From NCBI GenBank assembly GCA_003550325.1, contig QKWP01000416.1:100601-164600 (forward strand): a DNA stretch of 64,000 nt, written 5' to 3'. Origin of the DNA: Gigaspora rosea (Eukaryota > Glomeromycota > Glomeromycetes > Diversisporales > Gigasporaceae). Of this stretch, positions 48,309 through 61,131 are shown piece by piece. Position 1 is the stretch's first letter. Each line of letters begins with the position of its first letter. Position numbers and translations under genes: made by a program. The notes beneath the pieces were generated by a model. It was not told the DNA's origin. It searched no databases and saw nothing but the letters and a program-made list of their open reading frames with translations.

Positions 48309-49486
48309 TCTAACTTACGTATTCGTCAGGTGTCATTAGTGGCCAGACAAAAAGATCCAGGCGTATTTCGGAAATAAATAAGAGTTTAAAAAATCTTATT
48401 TTTGTATCAAAATTTTGAAATCGAAAAATGAAATAGGAGTGCTTAGAGACTCCCATTTGACAAGATAAGTAAAAATTTTTTTAATTATGCAGATCAACAA
48501 ACTATTTAATAATAATAAAACGATATTAGAAGCAGTATCGATTAACAATAAAATAATTTATAATAATGAAGGTCATATAAAAGTGTATTCGAATTTTAAT
48601 TAAAAAATAAATAAGATTTGATTTGTACATCTCTAATTTGATAATTTTAATCTAAAACCCCTTATTATTATAATGTTCCACGTCATTCTGAATTTATGTT
48701 AATTCTCAATTGGCATGTGTTATTCGTGAATCGTGAAATGACATTTGTTATTTTAGAACCGCTATCAATTTACCAATTAATAATAAAAAAAAGCGAAAAA
48801 TAAAAATAATAATGTAAAAAAATAAAATAAATAAACGTAAATAAAAATGAATCACTAAATATTAATGCTAACTTTTCATATCTTAAAAGAATACATTTGA
48901 ATATGTATCTTTTAACAATGTAATTAAATTTTTTCATTTCCGCTCCGCATTTGTTTTTCGGCAATAGGCCGGGTGTCTTGTCTAACCTGAATCTAATAAG
49001 TAATTATTCCATGGCTCATGATCTGCATTACGAATTGACAATCAAGAAATTGAGAAAAAACACGTTTCAATTCAGAATTGAAGTAAATTCAGAAATGACT
49101 TGGAACAATAATAGTATAGAATAATCCTTTTATCACGCAGCATTCAACTTGTGCTTTTCTTATTGTATTCCGTACTGTGTAAAGTATGTAATAGAAAAAT
49201 AAAATAAGTGCTTACTATACAAGTATATATTTAGATATATAATATAATAATTGTTATTATAATACTTACAAAAAAACTGAAAGCAGTATAAGTTTAAAGT
49301 ATAACTGATTTATATCGACCTATTAAATAAATATGATAAATGAAATATTAAAATTGCGTTCTTATTTAAAATACATTAAATTTATGATGTAGACAAGCAT
49401 TATACCGGGTGATGCTAGTATATAAATAATACGCAAATTAAAATATTTATTATATATAATTGTATTTTACTCTATATTATCCTATA

Positions 49487-50394
49487 AGTTAACCGGATAC
49501 CTCAATAATTTATCTTTTTATTAAGTTTATAATTCGGATATCCGGATAGCCTAACAGTTAACCGGTTATTGTATCCTAGGGTACGACCACTAGCTCAGCC
49601 AGCCGATCAAAGCCATATAGCTTAAATCACTACTGTCAAAATAGTATGGTACATAAATTTAAAATCATACCATACTGATTTGCAAATCTATATATTAGCA
49701 GAACGATTTGATAAAATCCACACCATACGGATCTGGTAGCTATACAATTTTTACGAACATTTTTTTATCGTTATATATTTGTTTCCTTAAATAATTGATA
49801 AGCGGACTAGATATCTTTAATATAAGTATAAGCTTTCACGCATGATATATTTTTCAATGTTTTTATTGTACTAATTTAATTTTTTTTATTGTAGACATTA
49901 ACGTTCAATTTCGATCATATACAAAAATAAATGAACCAATACTTGAGCAATTTTTATTAATTCAATTTATTCTAATGAAATCTTGCAGACCGAATAGCTC
50001 GTCCATGCTATGCTGATTTTAAAAAAACCCACCGAATTAAATGTTAGAAAGATTTTATAATATTTGGATTTTAACTAATTTTGTATGAGCATATTAGCTT
50101 AGGACCATATGCATGCACGCATTCATGTATTCATGCGCAATGAAGAATCTGAACACTTGTAAAAGAAGAAAGCAAAAACTAGAAATTAATCATCTAAATC
50201 TTTGGTAGAATGTAATTTTTCTTAATATTTGCTAATATATTTGCTATTTTATTAATCTTATGTTTTTCTTTTTATCTATATGCTATCATGATAAATTAGA
50301 TTTATGTGCAGATTACGATATTGCAGATATGGATGGCCCGTGGGTTAACCAACAGATGACAAGTGGATGACCCGTGGATTGACCACCCAGGTAG
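49487..50394. other. Gene-free spacer
   Basis: Contains GTTAACCGG/CCGGTTA inverted words (49485-49570), a GTATGGTA cluster (49630-49745) and a short GGATG(A/G)CCCGTGG(A/G)TT repeat (50330-50390). Confidence 0.5.
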
Positions 50395-50739
50395 CTATAA
50401 TTGTCTACTAATAAAGGTCGCTGCACTGCCCCTATAGCCTTGGGGCCCAAAAATTGCTAATGTTTGTCCTTGCATTGCCATGCATTCATGAAACAAAAAA
50501 AAAAAGACCCCGACTACAATATCCAGGGTGGGTGGGAGATAGAGCCAGCCTTTACTAAGGTGAGCGATAGCAAAACCAAAGATAACTTCTTCAATTCCGA
50601 ACAACAAACCTTTATAAACTTCATTCCTTAACTCTGTATGCTCACAGCCACCAATTTGTATACTTAGCCCTATCCTATATTTGCTAAAATCATATGATAT
50701 TACAATATAAACAACAAACAAAACCCTGCCCTTAAACAA
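50395..50739 (-). pseudogene. Unrecognised coding-like fragment
   Basis: A 114-codon frame reads like real protein (IGGCEHTELRNEVYKGLLFG, LSKGWLYLPPTLDIVVGVFF, AIFGPQGYRGSAATFISRQL), with an even residue mix unlike the Lys/Asn/Ile-rich noise around it. No domain is recognised. It ends without neighbours of the same kind, so it is probably a piece of a transposon or multigene family protein. Confidence 0.4.
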
Positions 50740-51727
50740 AAAGCCTCAACCAAGCACTAAACAATCAATAAAAAAAACAAAAATCTACATGATTTGCAAT
50801 AAATCAGCTAATCTTGCAATAATGACTGCTCCTTGACAAGCTTATCAAAAATTCATGCAGATCGTTGGCTATAAGGATAATATTACTGGGCACGTAAGCA
50901 GTATTTAACGATGAAAATTTAAAAAAAAATCTCAATACTCTAACAATAAATTTATTTAATTATTTAGATAGGTTTATTTTACATAAATAAAATTAATCAA
51001 TAGATAAGCGTTACTAAAAAAAAAAAAAAAAGATTTTAGGCTTTGAATTTTCAAGGCTGAATTCTAAGTTCCAAAAGCTGGAAATCACCTGGTTTAGCAT
51101 TATTTACACAATATTTATATAAAATCAATATAAAATTTTTTTAGCAGATTAATTCTTTTACCTTTTGTGTTGATAAAACAATTGCTAGAGCTATTTGGAC
51201 GAGTAGATTTAGTCAAGCAAAAAATTTCGTCTCTAATAATGAGCGATAGGGCCTCTGACTATGTTTGTTATTAGACTAAATGGGCTGATAATTACCATTA
51301 GGTAGCTCAGTACTTAAGCAAAAGTGATTGTTTGGTCCGCAAAAATATGTTATTTACTATATTTATTCTTTATAAAAATAGCTTTCTTAGGTGCAGTTAT
51401 AACCTTTAAAGGTAGGCCTAGGATCCGACTATTACCTCCCTAAAAGCTATTTTTTTATATTTATAAAATGTTCGTCGAATTTTGTCAAGAACTCATGAAA
51501 ATATCTTCGATATAAACAATTTTAGCGCAGCTTTGTAATATATGTTTTTTTGTTTTTTCAACATAACCCACAATTTGATGATGCTTTATAAAGTATTCTG
51601 TTATGCTAACCTAAAAATTTTCTATGATAATGTTCTATGTATATTGGATAATTTATTTATTAATTGCTTAAAAATTATTATTAACAATTTGTAACAATTA
51701 AAAATTTCTATTGCTAATTAATACTGT
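50740..51727. other. Gene-free spacer
   Basis: AT-rich with an A-run near 51020. No bounded element seen. Confidence 0.5.
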
Positions 51728-52050
51728 ATTTATCGGGTACCCGATATGTATTAAATTAAAAAAAAATTTAAGTAGTAAAATTATTTTTTATATTTTAAAG
51801 AATATATTTTTTGAATATATAGAATATCTATATTGTAAACAATGATTTAGAATTATAATATATGTAGATTTAAAATTTATTTTTATTACATATACATATC
51901 AGGTACCCAATATATGTAAGATTAGCCAAACTATACGATATATATATGATAGGTCACTGATATGTAGCATTTTATCTATTTTTTAATTATAGTCATATGG
52001 TACTCGATAGATACCCGATATATTGGTTTTTGACCTGTGCATGCCATAAG
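51728..52050 (-). repeat. CCGATATGTA-rich repeat, copy 2 (reversed)
   Basis: Contains ATCGGGTACCCGATATGTAT at its left and, reversed, CATGCACAGGTCAAAA at its right end, matching the 41400 repeat in opposite orientation, though diverged in the middle. Confidence 0.5.
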
Positions 52051-52149
52051 AGAAAAGTACTGCAAAAACAATTTTACATCATTACTTGTGAAGCTTAACT
52101 TAAATAAGTCTTCTTCAGTATATGTCTTATATTAACTCCTTATAAGACC

Positions 52150-53830
52150 TTTTCTTCTTTCTTTTTTTTTTCTTGTGTACTGGCACCAAACAGATAATCA
52201 TGAAGCTGCTTTATTGAAACTTCACTTACCTACTATGCAAACACTTGATCAAGAAGTTGAGTTTCTTTTCTTTATATATTAAAGTACACCTCATACTGCT
52301 TTGTATTTTAATTCTTCTCAATAGACTTTTCCACACCCATGTATAGTGGTAGTCCTTTTTTTCTAGCCAACTAGAAACACTTCAATCTGCTGCTATCATT
52401 GTGTCCTCAATTTCTTTTATAACCTTTTGCACTAGCATTTCAATAAGATTGTCTTGCCAGTACATATTGTATCTAATTTTTGAACTTAGTTTCATATTTT
52501 GCACTACAAATAAAGGGGCTGCTTGGCCTTTTTTTGCTAGTACATCTATCCTATTGGTCCAATAATTATTACTATGTCAATTTTAACCATCTCTACTTTT
52601 AAGTTTTTAATTCGTTTTGTATCAAGAATCTTGAGTAGCAAATTATAGTTCTTTTGATGCAGCCACTTTTTATTCGACCTGAGCCTTTCACTCCCACTGA
52701 TTTCTAGGATTGCAGCTGCACTGTCTGTATAGATCTTGGCCTCACTATCTTGTAGAGTTAATAATAAGACCACCAGATTGCTACTAGTTTAGTTCTTGTC
52801 AAAGAAGACCATCCTTGTATACTGAGGTTCCCTTTCTGAATCATTTCTTTTCCATTTTTGTTAACCTGTATCTATCCTAAGCCTTGTTTACAACTCATTC
52901 CGTTTTCTGAAATTTCCTTGTACAGTGAACCATCTGTATAGAACATCAATGAATTTTCTGCTATACTAATATTTTTATTTAACTGTTCTAGTAGCAGATT
53001 CTCACAATAATAACTAAATTTTTGTCTTTTTATCAATTCTATTTCTATTCTATTTATACTTATTACCGCTGTTAGGCTTGTTTTAGAAATTTTATCTAAT
53101 TCCTCCTAAAGTGCTATGAAAATTTCTTTTTTCTGAACCCATTGCATCTGCATCTTATCTGCATCATTTGCTTGATTCGCTACTAGTTCCCTCTTTATTA
53201 ACAGACGACTATTCTTCTAATAGCACTTTGTTTTCTTTTTTCCTAACTACTCTTCATATATCTATTTTGCTCTCTCTACTTTTCATTAGCATCTATTCTT
53301 TTTTCTCTTATCTAATGAAATCTCATTTTGCTTAATTATGGGTGCCAGTTTATTCTCTTCTAAAACTTGGAATTCTTGTTTAACTTTTCTTGTAAAAGGA
53401 TTTGTGTTCTTAAACCATTGAGGTATTCTTTCTATTTGATTGGTTTTTCAATCACATATATTGGCTTTATGAAATAAGTATATTTCCCTGTTCATTAAGA
53501 AGTTGGCCCAAGAAAAACAAGTCAAATGCCACAAGCAACCTGGCATATTTAATTACTATTTTTTCTAAGCAAGCTGCGGATTGCTATACCTGTACTATAG
53601 CTTCTAACTGCCTTGTGATGCCCTAATAGAGATATTGATTTCTTTTGCTCTTAATAATACCAACATAGTTTGGTTGAATTTCCATATCTTTTTTAAAAGA
53701 TTTGGATTATTAACGTTATAAAGTCCAAAGTCCTCCACCAAACTAGCTAATTTGTAACCTTGCATAATTCTAATTTCCATAATTGCACTGATCTGGCTTT
53801 CATCATTTAATCGATTGTGAATACTAGTAA
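52150..53830 (-). pseudogene. 5'-truncated LINE ORF2 relic with RNase H domain
   Basis: On the minus strand, from right to left: a post-RT segment (about 53800-53330, FGGGLWTL, SAACLEK-like blocks), then an RNase H domain (52960-52540), then a tail with KIRYNMYWQDNLIEMLVQKV (about 52460). The RNase H has MFYTDGSL and IYTDSAAAI, keeping two catalytic Asp residues; the middle acidic residue region reads TRTKLVAI, where Glu is expected in place of that Lys. Frameshifts and stops break it. It ends AATAAAGCAGCTTC, then CAAG and an A tail at about 52160. Domain order fits an RNase H-bearing LINE (I/Tad-like), common in fungi. Confidence 0.75.
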
Positions 53831-53983
53831 TTTGCTTATTTAGTAACTTAGCTTCTAAAATTCGAATATATATATTTTAAAGTTTGTATATACTGTAATA
53901 TTTATATATAATATGCATTTGTACTAAAAAAATTTTTTAAATTTATAATACTGTTTTTAGTAGTACTATATTTCAAAAACACT

Positions 53984-54058
53984 ATATGGGGACATCAATA
54001 GAAATGGGACAAATTTATTTAATAAATTTGTCCTATTTCTATTGACTTCACCCTATAT
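53984..54058. mobile_element. 75-bp hairpin made of two MITE ends
   Basis: TATATGGGGACATCAATAGA, then GGGACAAATTTATT, then its reverse complement ending ATTGACTTCACCCTATATA. Counterpart of 6819-6881. Confidence 0.65.
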
Positions 54059-54130
54059 AATTAAAATTAAATAAAAATATTTAGAACTTCAAAAACCTTA
54101 TACTTATATGGCAAAATTTAAACCTTGATA

Positions 54131-54646
54131 TAGTAAAATCTCTATTATAAGTATACTTTTGATAAGTGCATATTCTTTTTATATACAAGCTTGAAAATGC
54201 TAAATATATCTGATACTTTTTATAATATAAATATATGTATTATATAATTTTTTTTAAGTACAGTATATAGTATAGTTTAATTCCAATCTATAGTAAAAAC
54301 TCTATAATATATAATTTGCTTTTATATATTATATACTATATAGTACATATTTTGCTTTTATTTTTTTATTATATATAGTATATAGTAGTTTTTATAAAAA
54401 TACAGTATATAGACCCATAGCAAAAAAAAAGAATGGGTCAAAAAAAATTTTTTTTAAAAATAATTCAATATCTTAAAGAATTACAGTAGATTGATTAAAA
54501 TAAAATTATTATAACTGATAAAACTAAAATTTCTAATTTTTTTGGTCTATTTGCTCTTTTTGCTAAGTCCTATATACAATATAAAAAAATTTAGCTATAA
54601 TATAATTCTTTAAGTACATATGCGCTTATATAGTAGAGGTTTACTA
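54131..54646. mobile_element. pogo-like MITE (TA target)
   Basis: TAGTAAAATCTCTATTATAA at the left and reversed TAGTAAACCTCTACTATATA at the right, flanked by TA, with GTGCATAT/ATATGCGC words following each end. AT-rich 516-bp body without a transposase. Confidence 0.6.
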
Positions 54647-55270
54647 TACAAATTTTATTATATATATATATATATAAACTTTTATTTATTTTAAAACTGT
54701 ATTCTAACTCTAAAAAAATAAAAATAGTAATTTTTTAAATATATGGTTTTTTTTAAAAAATTAAAAAATATTAAGATTGTACTATATATATACTGTATAA
54801 TGTATTGTATTATATTGTATAATAAAATTTAAACTAAATTTTTAAAAATTTTATTATAGTATATATACAGTAAATTACTAAAATGTATAAATATTTATAA
54901 ACTTTAATTAAAAAATCAGATTTCAAAACCAGGTTTCAAAATTTTAAACCTAAAAACTTTACTATCTCCAACTTATCTTAAGATATATATAACTTTAGAT
55001 CTACCAATCACATTTAACTATATAAGAAAGCCATCATCTGACGGAACATGCATCCCGAGGTAAAAGGGTTGAAGCTTTTTAAGCAAAAAGACATTTTTCC
55101 GCAGGCTACTACTATCTTCGTGCATAGCTGTACGTCTTAATCTTTTGACGAACTAAATAAAGACCTTCTCGCACTAACCCTGTAGGAAATTCAGATACAA
55201 AATTTTGTGGTGTTAAACTTTGATAGGCAAGACGTCGTCCCCAAAGCATAAAAAACGCAAGATTGAAACC
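54647..55270. promoter_or_regulatory. Upstream region of the RBR ligase gene
   Basis: AT-rich to about 55020, then a more balanced stretch to the ATG that probably holds the promoter and 5' UTR. No specific core element can be assigned. Confidence 0.4.
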
Positions 55271-57164
55271 ATGTCGGTCCAGTCTGACGATGATCTCATG
55301 TATGAGGATTCTTGTCCAGACTCGGGTAAGTTAGCTTACCTAATGAAATATTAGTGGTAGCTTTTGAACATTCGTTTCTGATCTTGAAACGTTTGTACGG
55401 TCTACCTGTTACGCATTAAATCAGTCTTGTACACGAGGCCCAATTAATGGTTATTTTTTATAATCACACTTACAATATTTAACCTTTCCAACATAAAGAC
55501 GAAGACTGTGAATTAGAAGACGTTGATAACGATGAGGAAGTTATTGCTGACGAAGACGACGCCGATTTCAATTTTACGGACGTTGTTGCGGAAAAAGATC
55601 GTAAAAAAAGCTACGAAGTAGAATTTAAAGTTCATTCTATTCAAGATATTGTCAAGAACCAAGATGAAGAGGTTACTCATGTGTCTGATATGCTTCGTAT
55701 CCAAAAGCAACATGCAGCGACGTTACTTCGTCATTTTTGTTGGAATAAAGAAAGACTCATCGAGAGATATATGGATGCTACAGAAGAAGTCTTGAAAACA
55801 GCTGGAGTCATAATTAATGATTCTATGCGCCCAAGATTCGTAAAAGTGCCAGGTTTTGTGTGTGATATTTGTTGTGATGATGACAAAGATATAGAAACCT
55901 TGGCTTTATCGTGTGGACATCGGTTTTGTCAAAATTGTTACAAACATTATTTGACACAAAAAATCAAGGAGGAAGGAGAAAGTCGTAGGATATCATGCAT
56001 GGCCAACGGATGTAATGTTATTGTGGACGAAAATACAGTTGAATTAGTAGTCGATGTGGACATACATGAAAGGTGAAAATATATAATTTAAATTATATTT
56101 TTAAACCAAATTTATTATTTATCGAAAAAAAAATATTTATTCTAATAAAATTTTAGATATCGTACACTACTAAATCGAACATACGTAGATGATAATGAGT
56201 CTTTAAGATGGTGTCCTGCCCCTAGCTGTGAATATGCAATCGAATGCCATGTACCTCAAGCTTCTCTTACTAGTATTGTTCCAACAGTTGAATGCTCATG
56301 TAGTTTCCGATTCTGCTTTGGTTGCAGTTTACCTGATCATCAACCATCGATTTGTACGCTTGTTAAAAGATGGATCAAAAAATGTGAAGATGATTCAGAA
56401 ACGGCTAATTGGATTTCTGCACATACAAAAGAATGTGGGAAATGTCATTCTACCATTGAAAAAAATGGAGGATGTAACCATATGACCTGTCGTAAATGTA
56501 AGTACGAATTTTGCTGGGTCTGCATGGGACCTTGGTCAGAACATGGCACCAGCTGGTATAATTGTAATCGTTATGATGAAAGGAGTAGTCAGGATGCTAG
56601 AGATCAACAAGCAAAATCTCGTGCATCCTTGGAACGATATCTTCACGTATGTTATTATCAATTAAATAAAATTATATAATGAATAATTATTATAACTATA
56701 TTTAATTTCCAATAATTTTATTTTAGTATTATAATAGATTTGCCAATCATGAACAATCCGCAAAGCTTGATCGTGAACTTTATAATAAGACCGAAAAGAA
56801 AATGGAAGAAATGCAACAAACATCTAATTTATCCTGGATTGAAGTTCAATTCCTTAAGAAAGCAGTTGATACCCTTGTGCAATGTCGTATGACACTTAAA
56901 TGGACATACGCATTTGCATTTTACCTCAGTCGTAACAATCAAACAGAAATATTTGAGGACAATCAACGTGACCTTGAAATGGCCGTTGAACAACTTTCAG
57001 AATTATTGGAAAAACCCATTGAACCTGAGAAAATTGGTGAATTGAAAGAACAAGTCTTGAATAAAACTGTATATGTTTCTGATCGTAGAGAGATATTGTT
57101 GGTTGATACCGCTAAAGGATTGCTTGAAGAACGATGGGAATACCAGGTAGATATCACAAGCTAA
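55271..57164 (+). CDS. Ariadne-1-type RBR E3 ubiquitin ligase
   Basis: RING-between-RING ligase that takes ubiquitin from an E2 onto its own RING2 cysteine before transfer to substrate; Ariadne members are linked to neddylated cullin-RING ligases. Four exons (55271-55325, 55499-56072, 56157-56646, 56727-57164) join in one frame of 518 residues with GT-AG introns. An acidic N-terminus is followed by a UBA-like region (about 65-115), RING1 (from VCDICCDD, Cys about 140), IBR (about 225-290, CSFRFCFGC) and RING2 (ECGKCHSTIEKNGGCNHM, catalytic Cys about 316; YEFCWVCMGPW). EHGTSWYNCNRYDE and a helical Ariadne domain (350-518) complete it. Length is close to animal ARIH1. The start is the ATG opening the acidic tract. 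No defects seen. Confidence 0.93.
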
Positions 57165-60100
57165 ATAAACCTAGTAGTGTCTATACAGAATAATATTTTC
57201 ATTACATTGTGTGGTGCGCGTAAGATAGGAAGAACAAGTATATATATAATTTTTTTTTTATTTTTTATTAATTAAAAATAAAAAATTATGGCTAGCTTTG
57301 GATAGGGTGGATCACATCAAAATTATTGGGCAATTATAATATACAATCAGTTGCTATGAAATTATACGCCAATCTATTATATTTCACCTTACACCCGTTC
57401 ACTTAGTTTACCATATGACTATATATATATATTTCATTATTGAGATTGATTTGTAGACGCCCAAAAATGGTTCACGCAGTGTCGGTCATGTACAGTGTAA
57501 ACTTTCAACTCAGCATTAACGTTGCTCCAATTCTTTGTATCTATCTTAATATTATTTTAAATATTTCTTTTCATTTTTTTATTTGATTGATTCGCAACTT
57601 TTTCTCTTTTTTTTTTTTCCTTTTGATTGATCAAACAAAACTCTTTTATTAAAAAAAAAAAAAAAACAAAAAAAAAAAAAGGTACTTCTTTACATGTTAT
57701 AATTCTTAGCGTTAGACCATTAATACCATCGTAACAGGTTATTTTCACCGTTGTTAAAAAGATGAATTCGTTTATCATCGTGATTCAAAATAGATAAAAT
57801 TCGAAAATAGAATAATTGAATAAATTTGGGATACTCTAAAAGAGAAACAATTTTAGCTATTTTTAAAGAGAATGAACATTTACAATTGTTAAACGCTGTA
57901 CACGGCACTCGATCAAAGCTCAAATATTTAGTATCAGTTACATATCCTTGAGAATTTCAATCGAGAATTTACATATCCATATTAAGTACAACACTAATTA
58001 GTAAAGCATTACAAATTTTCAACCCAAACTACTAGTTTTAAGATTAGGTAATATCCAAAATAGTTTTTTTAATTAAGTTTACCGGTTAATAAGCCGGTTA
58101 GCCAATATTAAAAGCTAATACGTTTCAACAGAATGATTTCTTAACGAAAGAGCTCTTGTCAGCGAAAATTTCGATATTGTATGCCATAGCGTCGCTCATA
58201 TTAGGTTAGGTGATATATAATTAGAAATATGAATTTTTTTATTATATACTACGTACGAACGTCGAAATCAAATTTTTATGGGGATTTAGAATTTTAAATA
58301 AGCTTAGGTGAAAAGAGAACTCAAATTTCTACTTATATAGGTTTAGGATTAACTCGATTAATAACCTAAATTATAGTTTGTCACCAATTATCACTAAAAA
58401 CCTGTTTTATTTGAATCTTAACATTTTTAATTCAAATTCCTGGATATGAAAAGAACCTGAGATTTTAGAAAATAAAACAGGTATTCTTTGAAATTACATA
58501 CAATGCAATTGAACTTCTTTCTTTAACCTGAGCAATTTTTCGTCAAGAGTTGTAAATGCGTATGCGAAATCTTATTACACGTATAAAATTATAAAATGTC
58601 ATAAAAATGAAAGGTGATATAAGTACAGTAGTTATCACCTGAAAAAATCTAAATTAATGTTCCTAAAGGGTTAAATAGTTCCGAATAAAAACCCGGACTC
58701 GAAACCCCTACATGTCAGTTCGAGTCAAATAACCTTACTTAATAGATAGTATTATAAGTGGAATCTATAGATATAAAAACATAACCTGATTTTACTCGGG
58801 TTCGAACCGAACCCTTTCGGAGCACTAATCTAAATGTAGCTATATAATTGTAAAGAATCAGATGCAATTTAAGATTACTTATCGTTTATGTATTAGAAGC
58901 ATCTTTTATTGGTGAAATTCTTCTTTCACTATGGCTTCAATACATTAACTATGTACAGTGGTTCCGAAAAATAATATACTACAAATACCTTCCATATTTT
59001 AAGAATGGCTAAACCATTTTTAGATTTGATTAATGAAAATGGATTAGCCATTCACAAAACTATTATCGTTATACAGTGAACGATCGTTCACAGTGATGCG
59101 CCGATACCTCAAGAATGGCTAATCCGCTTTCGATTATTTTTGAACTTAAACGAATGCTAACATTCACAACATTCATTTTAAGATCAAAAATCATCGAAAA
59201 TGAATCAGCTATTCCTGAAATATTAACATTATACTAATACAACTTCCGATTTTAATTTGGGTACCTCTTAATGGCTATATTTCGTGAACTGTTATGTTTT
59301 CGATTATCGATTTTAAACGGGTCCTACGGTTTGTAACATTCGTTTAAGCACAAAATCATCTAAATTGGATCTAGTATTCTCGAATTCTTTGAAGGTACAA
59401 TGTAAGTTATTTCCGGATCTTTTTTTGAATATGAGACTCAAAATTTATATTATTTACCAGATTCAGCCAGTAAAAAAAACCTGACGGTAATATATGATAC
59501 ATAATCGTATCACCAATCAGAATTTTTTATGGGCTGAATCTGGTAAAAATAATCGAAAGCCCCACGGTCTCATCCCTTTGCAATACTCATATAACGATAA
59601 TGCCCGATGCGAAATTACATTATCGGCTGTGGAATTTAATATTTCAGCTTCTGGGTCCCGAAGGGGCCCAGAAATTACACTTTAAATACACTGCCAATTA
59701 CGGTGTTATCCGGCGGTTTACGACGATTGTGCTTGCGAGTTTTTTTTGTCAGTGATTACGTAAGCTGCCAAATAACGATTATTTGGCGGATGACATAATT
59801 ATTGCCTTGTTTGCATAGTGAACTGACGTTGAATATATTTATTATAAGTGAGACATACTGTATTACATTGTAAGAAATTTATTGCTACAGATTTTACTGG
59901 ATACTTAGTAATGATAGCTTCATGCCTATAAATATTATAAAATTTGAATGAATCCAAGTGTTTGCCTTTATAAACATATATAGTAATTTAATATTTAAAT
60001 AATAAAAAATTTTGTTAATTGTAACGCCCTGCAAATAGTATACGCATTTTTTAATATGTACTGTATTATAGATATACTGTAGTATATAAACTCATACAGG

Positions 60101-61131
60101 ATCACCAAAATTCCGTTGGAGTGCATCGGAATCCTTGTCGGCTGGATCAAGATCATTACTAATGAAATCAATTCTATTAATTAATAAGTAAAAAATGTCC
60201 CAGCTGATAATTTTGCTATAGAACCGACCCGGAAATTTGGTGTAAAAAAATCTTAAAATTTTTAAGATTTTAACCAGTAGACTTATCTGATGCTTTAAAT
60301 TATATATTAATACGTAGTGTTACTGTATAAAATTGTATTTTGTATATTTAATTTTGATAGCACGCTATACATGGTATGCTATTGACCTTTATGCTGAGAA
60401 GAGACTGTGCTGTTGTGTCACATCGGCTTCATCTTACTTAAAGTACCTGAGTGACGCCCGGACTTCGGGTTTTTATTAAGAATGTCATAGCATACATAGT
60501 ATTATTCCTTTAATTTCAATTATTTTGCGACTACGTCACAGATAATTCATTTATCCATTAAAGATTACGGGTAATTAAATGAAGGATGGAGGACCACATA
60601 GTCGATTAAGTATCGAAAGTTATTAAGGGATCACTTTTCTAACTTTTCTAGAAACTATTGGGCATTTATACTCAAATTTCTAATGAAACTTTCACCTGTT
60701 GTGTACATATTCAATAAAACTATTAGACCTAACATATCAACATATCCTGTCTAGTCGTTAAATCATTTTATTTTTTTTTTTTATCCTGAAATGAAAATTA
60801 CAGTATTAAATGATTTAACCAATTTTGTTGGCTTTTAATAAAAATAAGTCATAACTGATTTTTTTTAATAAGATCTAAACTATGAATAGATAGGTAAGAT
60901 CATAATATTCAAGAAAGGCAGCATTTGACATAGTAGATTTTCTAATGTAATCAAAAATACACATTTTGGGAGCAAAATTTTGCATAAAAATAAGAAACTC
61001 TAACCTGTCCTATCTATGAATAATGCGGAGTCCTGTTCAATTATTATCCTGAGTGAAGTAGAGATCTCGATTCCCAAACCCAAACTATGTAGTAAAATTA
61101 TAATACAAAAAAAAAAGATCGAGTCGCAACC
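57165..61131. other. 4-kb intergenic region between two convergent genes
   Basis: No gene recognised. It holds long T/A runs (57600-57680), GGTTAATAAGCCGG words (58085), an inverted pair AACCCGGACTCGAAACC/CTCGGGTTCGAACC (58690-58810), several inverted AATGGCTAA(T/A)CC words (59000-59215), a TTACCAGATTCAGCC/GGCTGAATCTGGTAA hairpin (59455-59547) and a GCCCGGACTTCGGGTTTTT hairpin (60455-60473). All are probably transposon remnants. Confidence 0.5.

Larger units (their letters stand above)
43560..49486. repeat. ~3-kb direct duplication joined at N (46716)
   Basis: 43560-46715 and 46717-49486 are colinear copies with few differences over most of their length. Each contains an AGCCAGC-rich inverted-repeat element (copy 1: 43695-44900) whose arms both encode the peptide SAETSFGQFL, once on each strand. 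Copy 1 has an extra 525 bp (45257-45781). Copy 2 has a second N with a 77-bp exact repeat. A single N at the junction suggests two haplotype or paralogue contigs placed in series. Confidence 0.75.

Noticed and set aside
58790..58815. CTCGGGTTCGAACCGAACCC as a tRNA B box
   Set aside because: It is a palindrome paired with an inverted copy about 110 bp upstream; no cloverleaf can be drawn around it.
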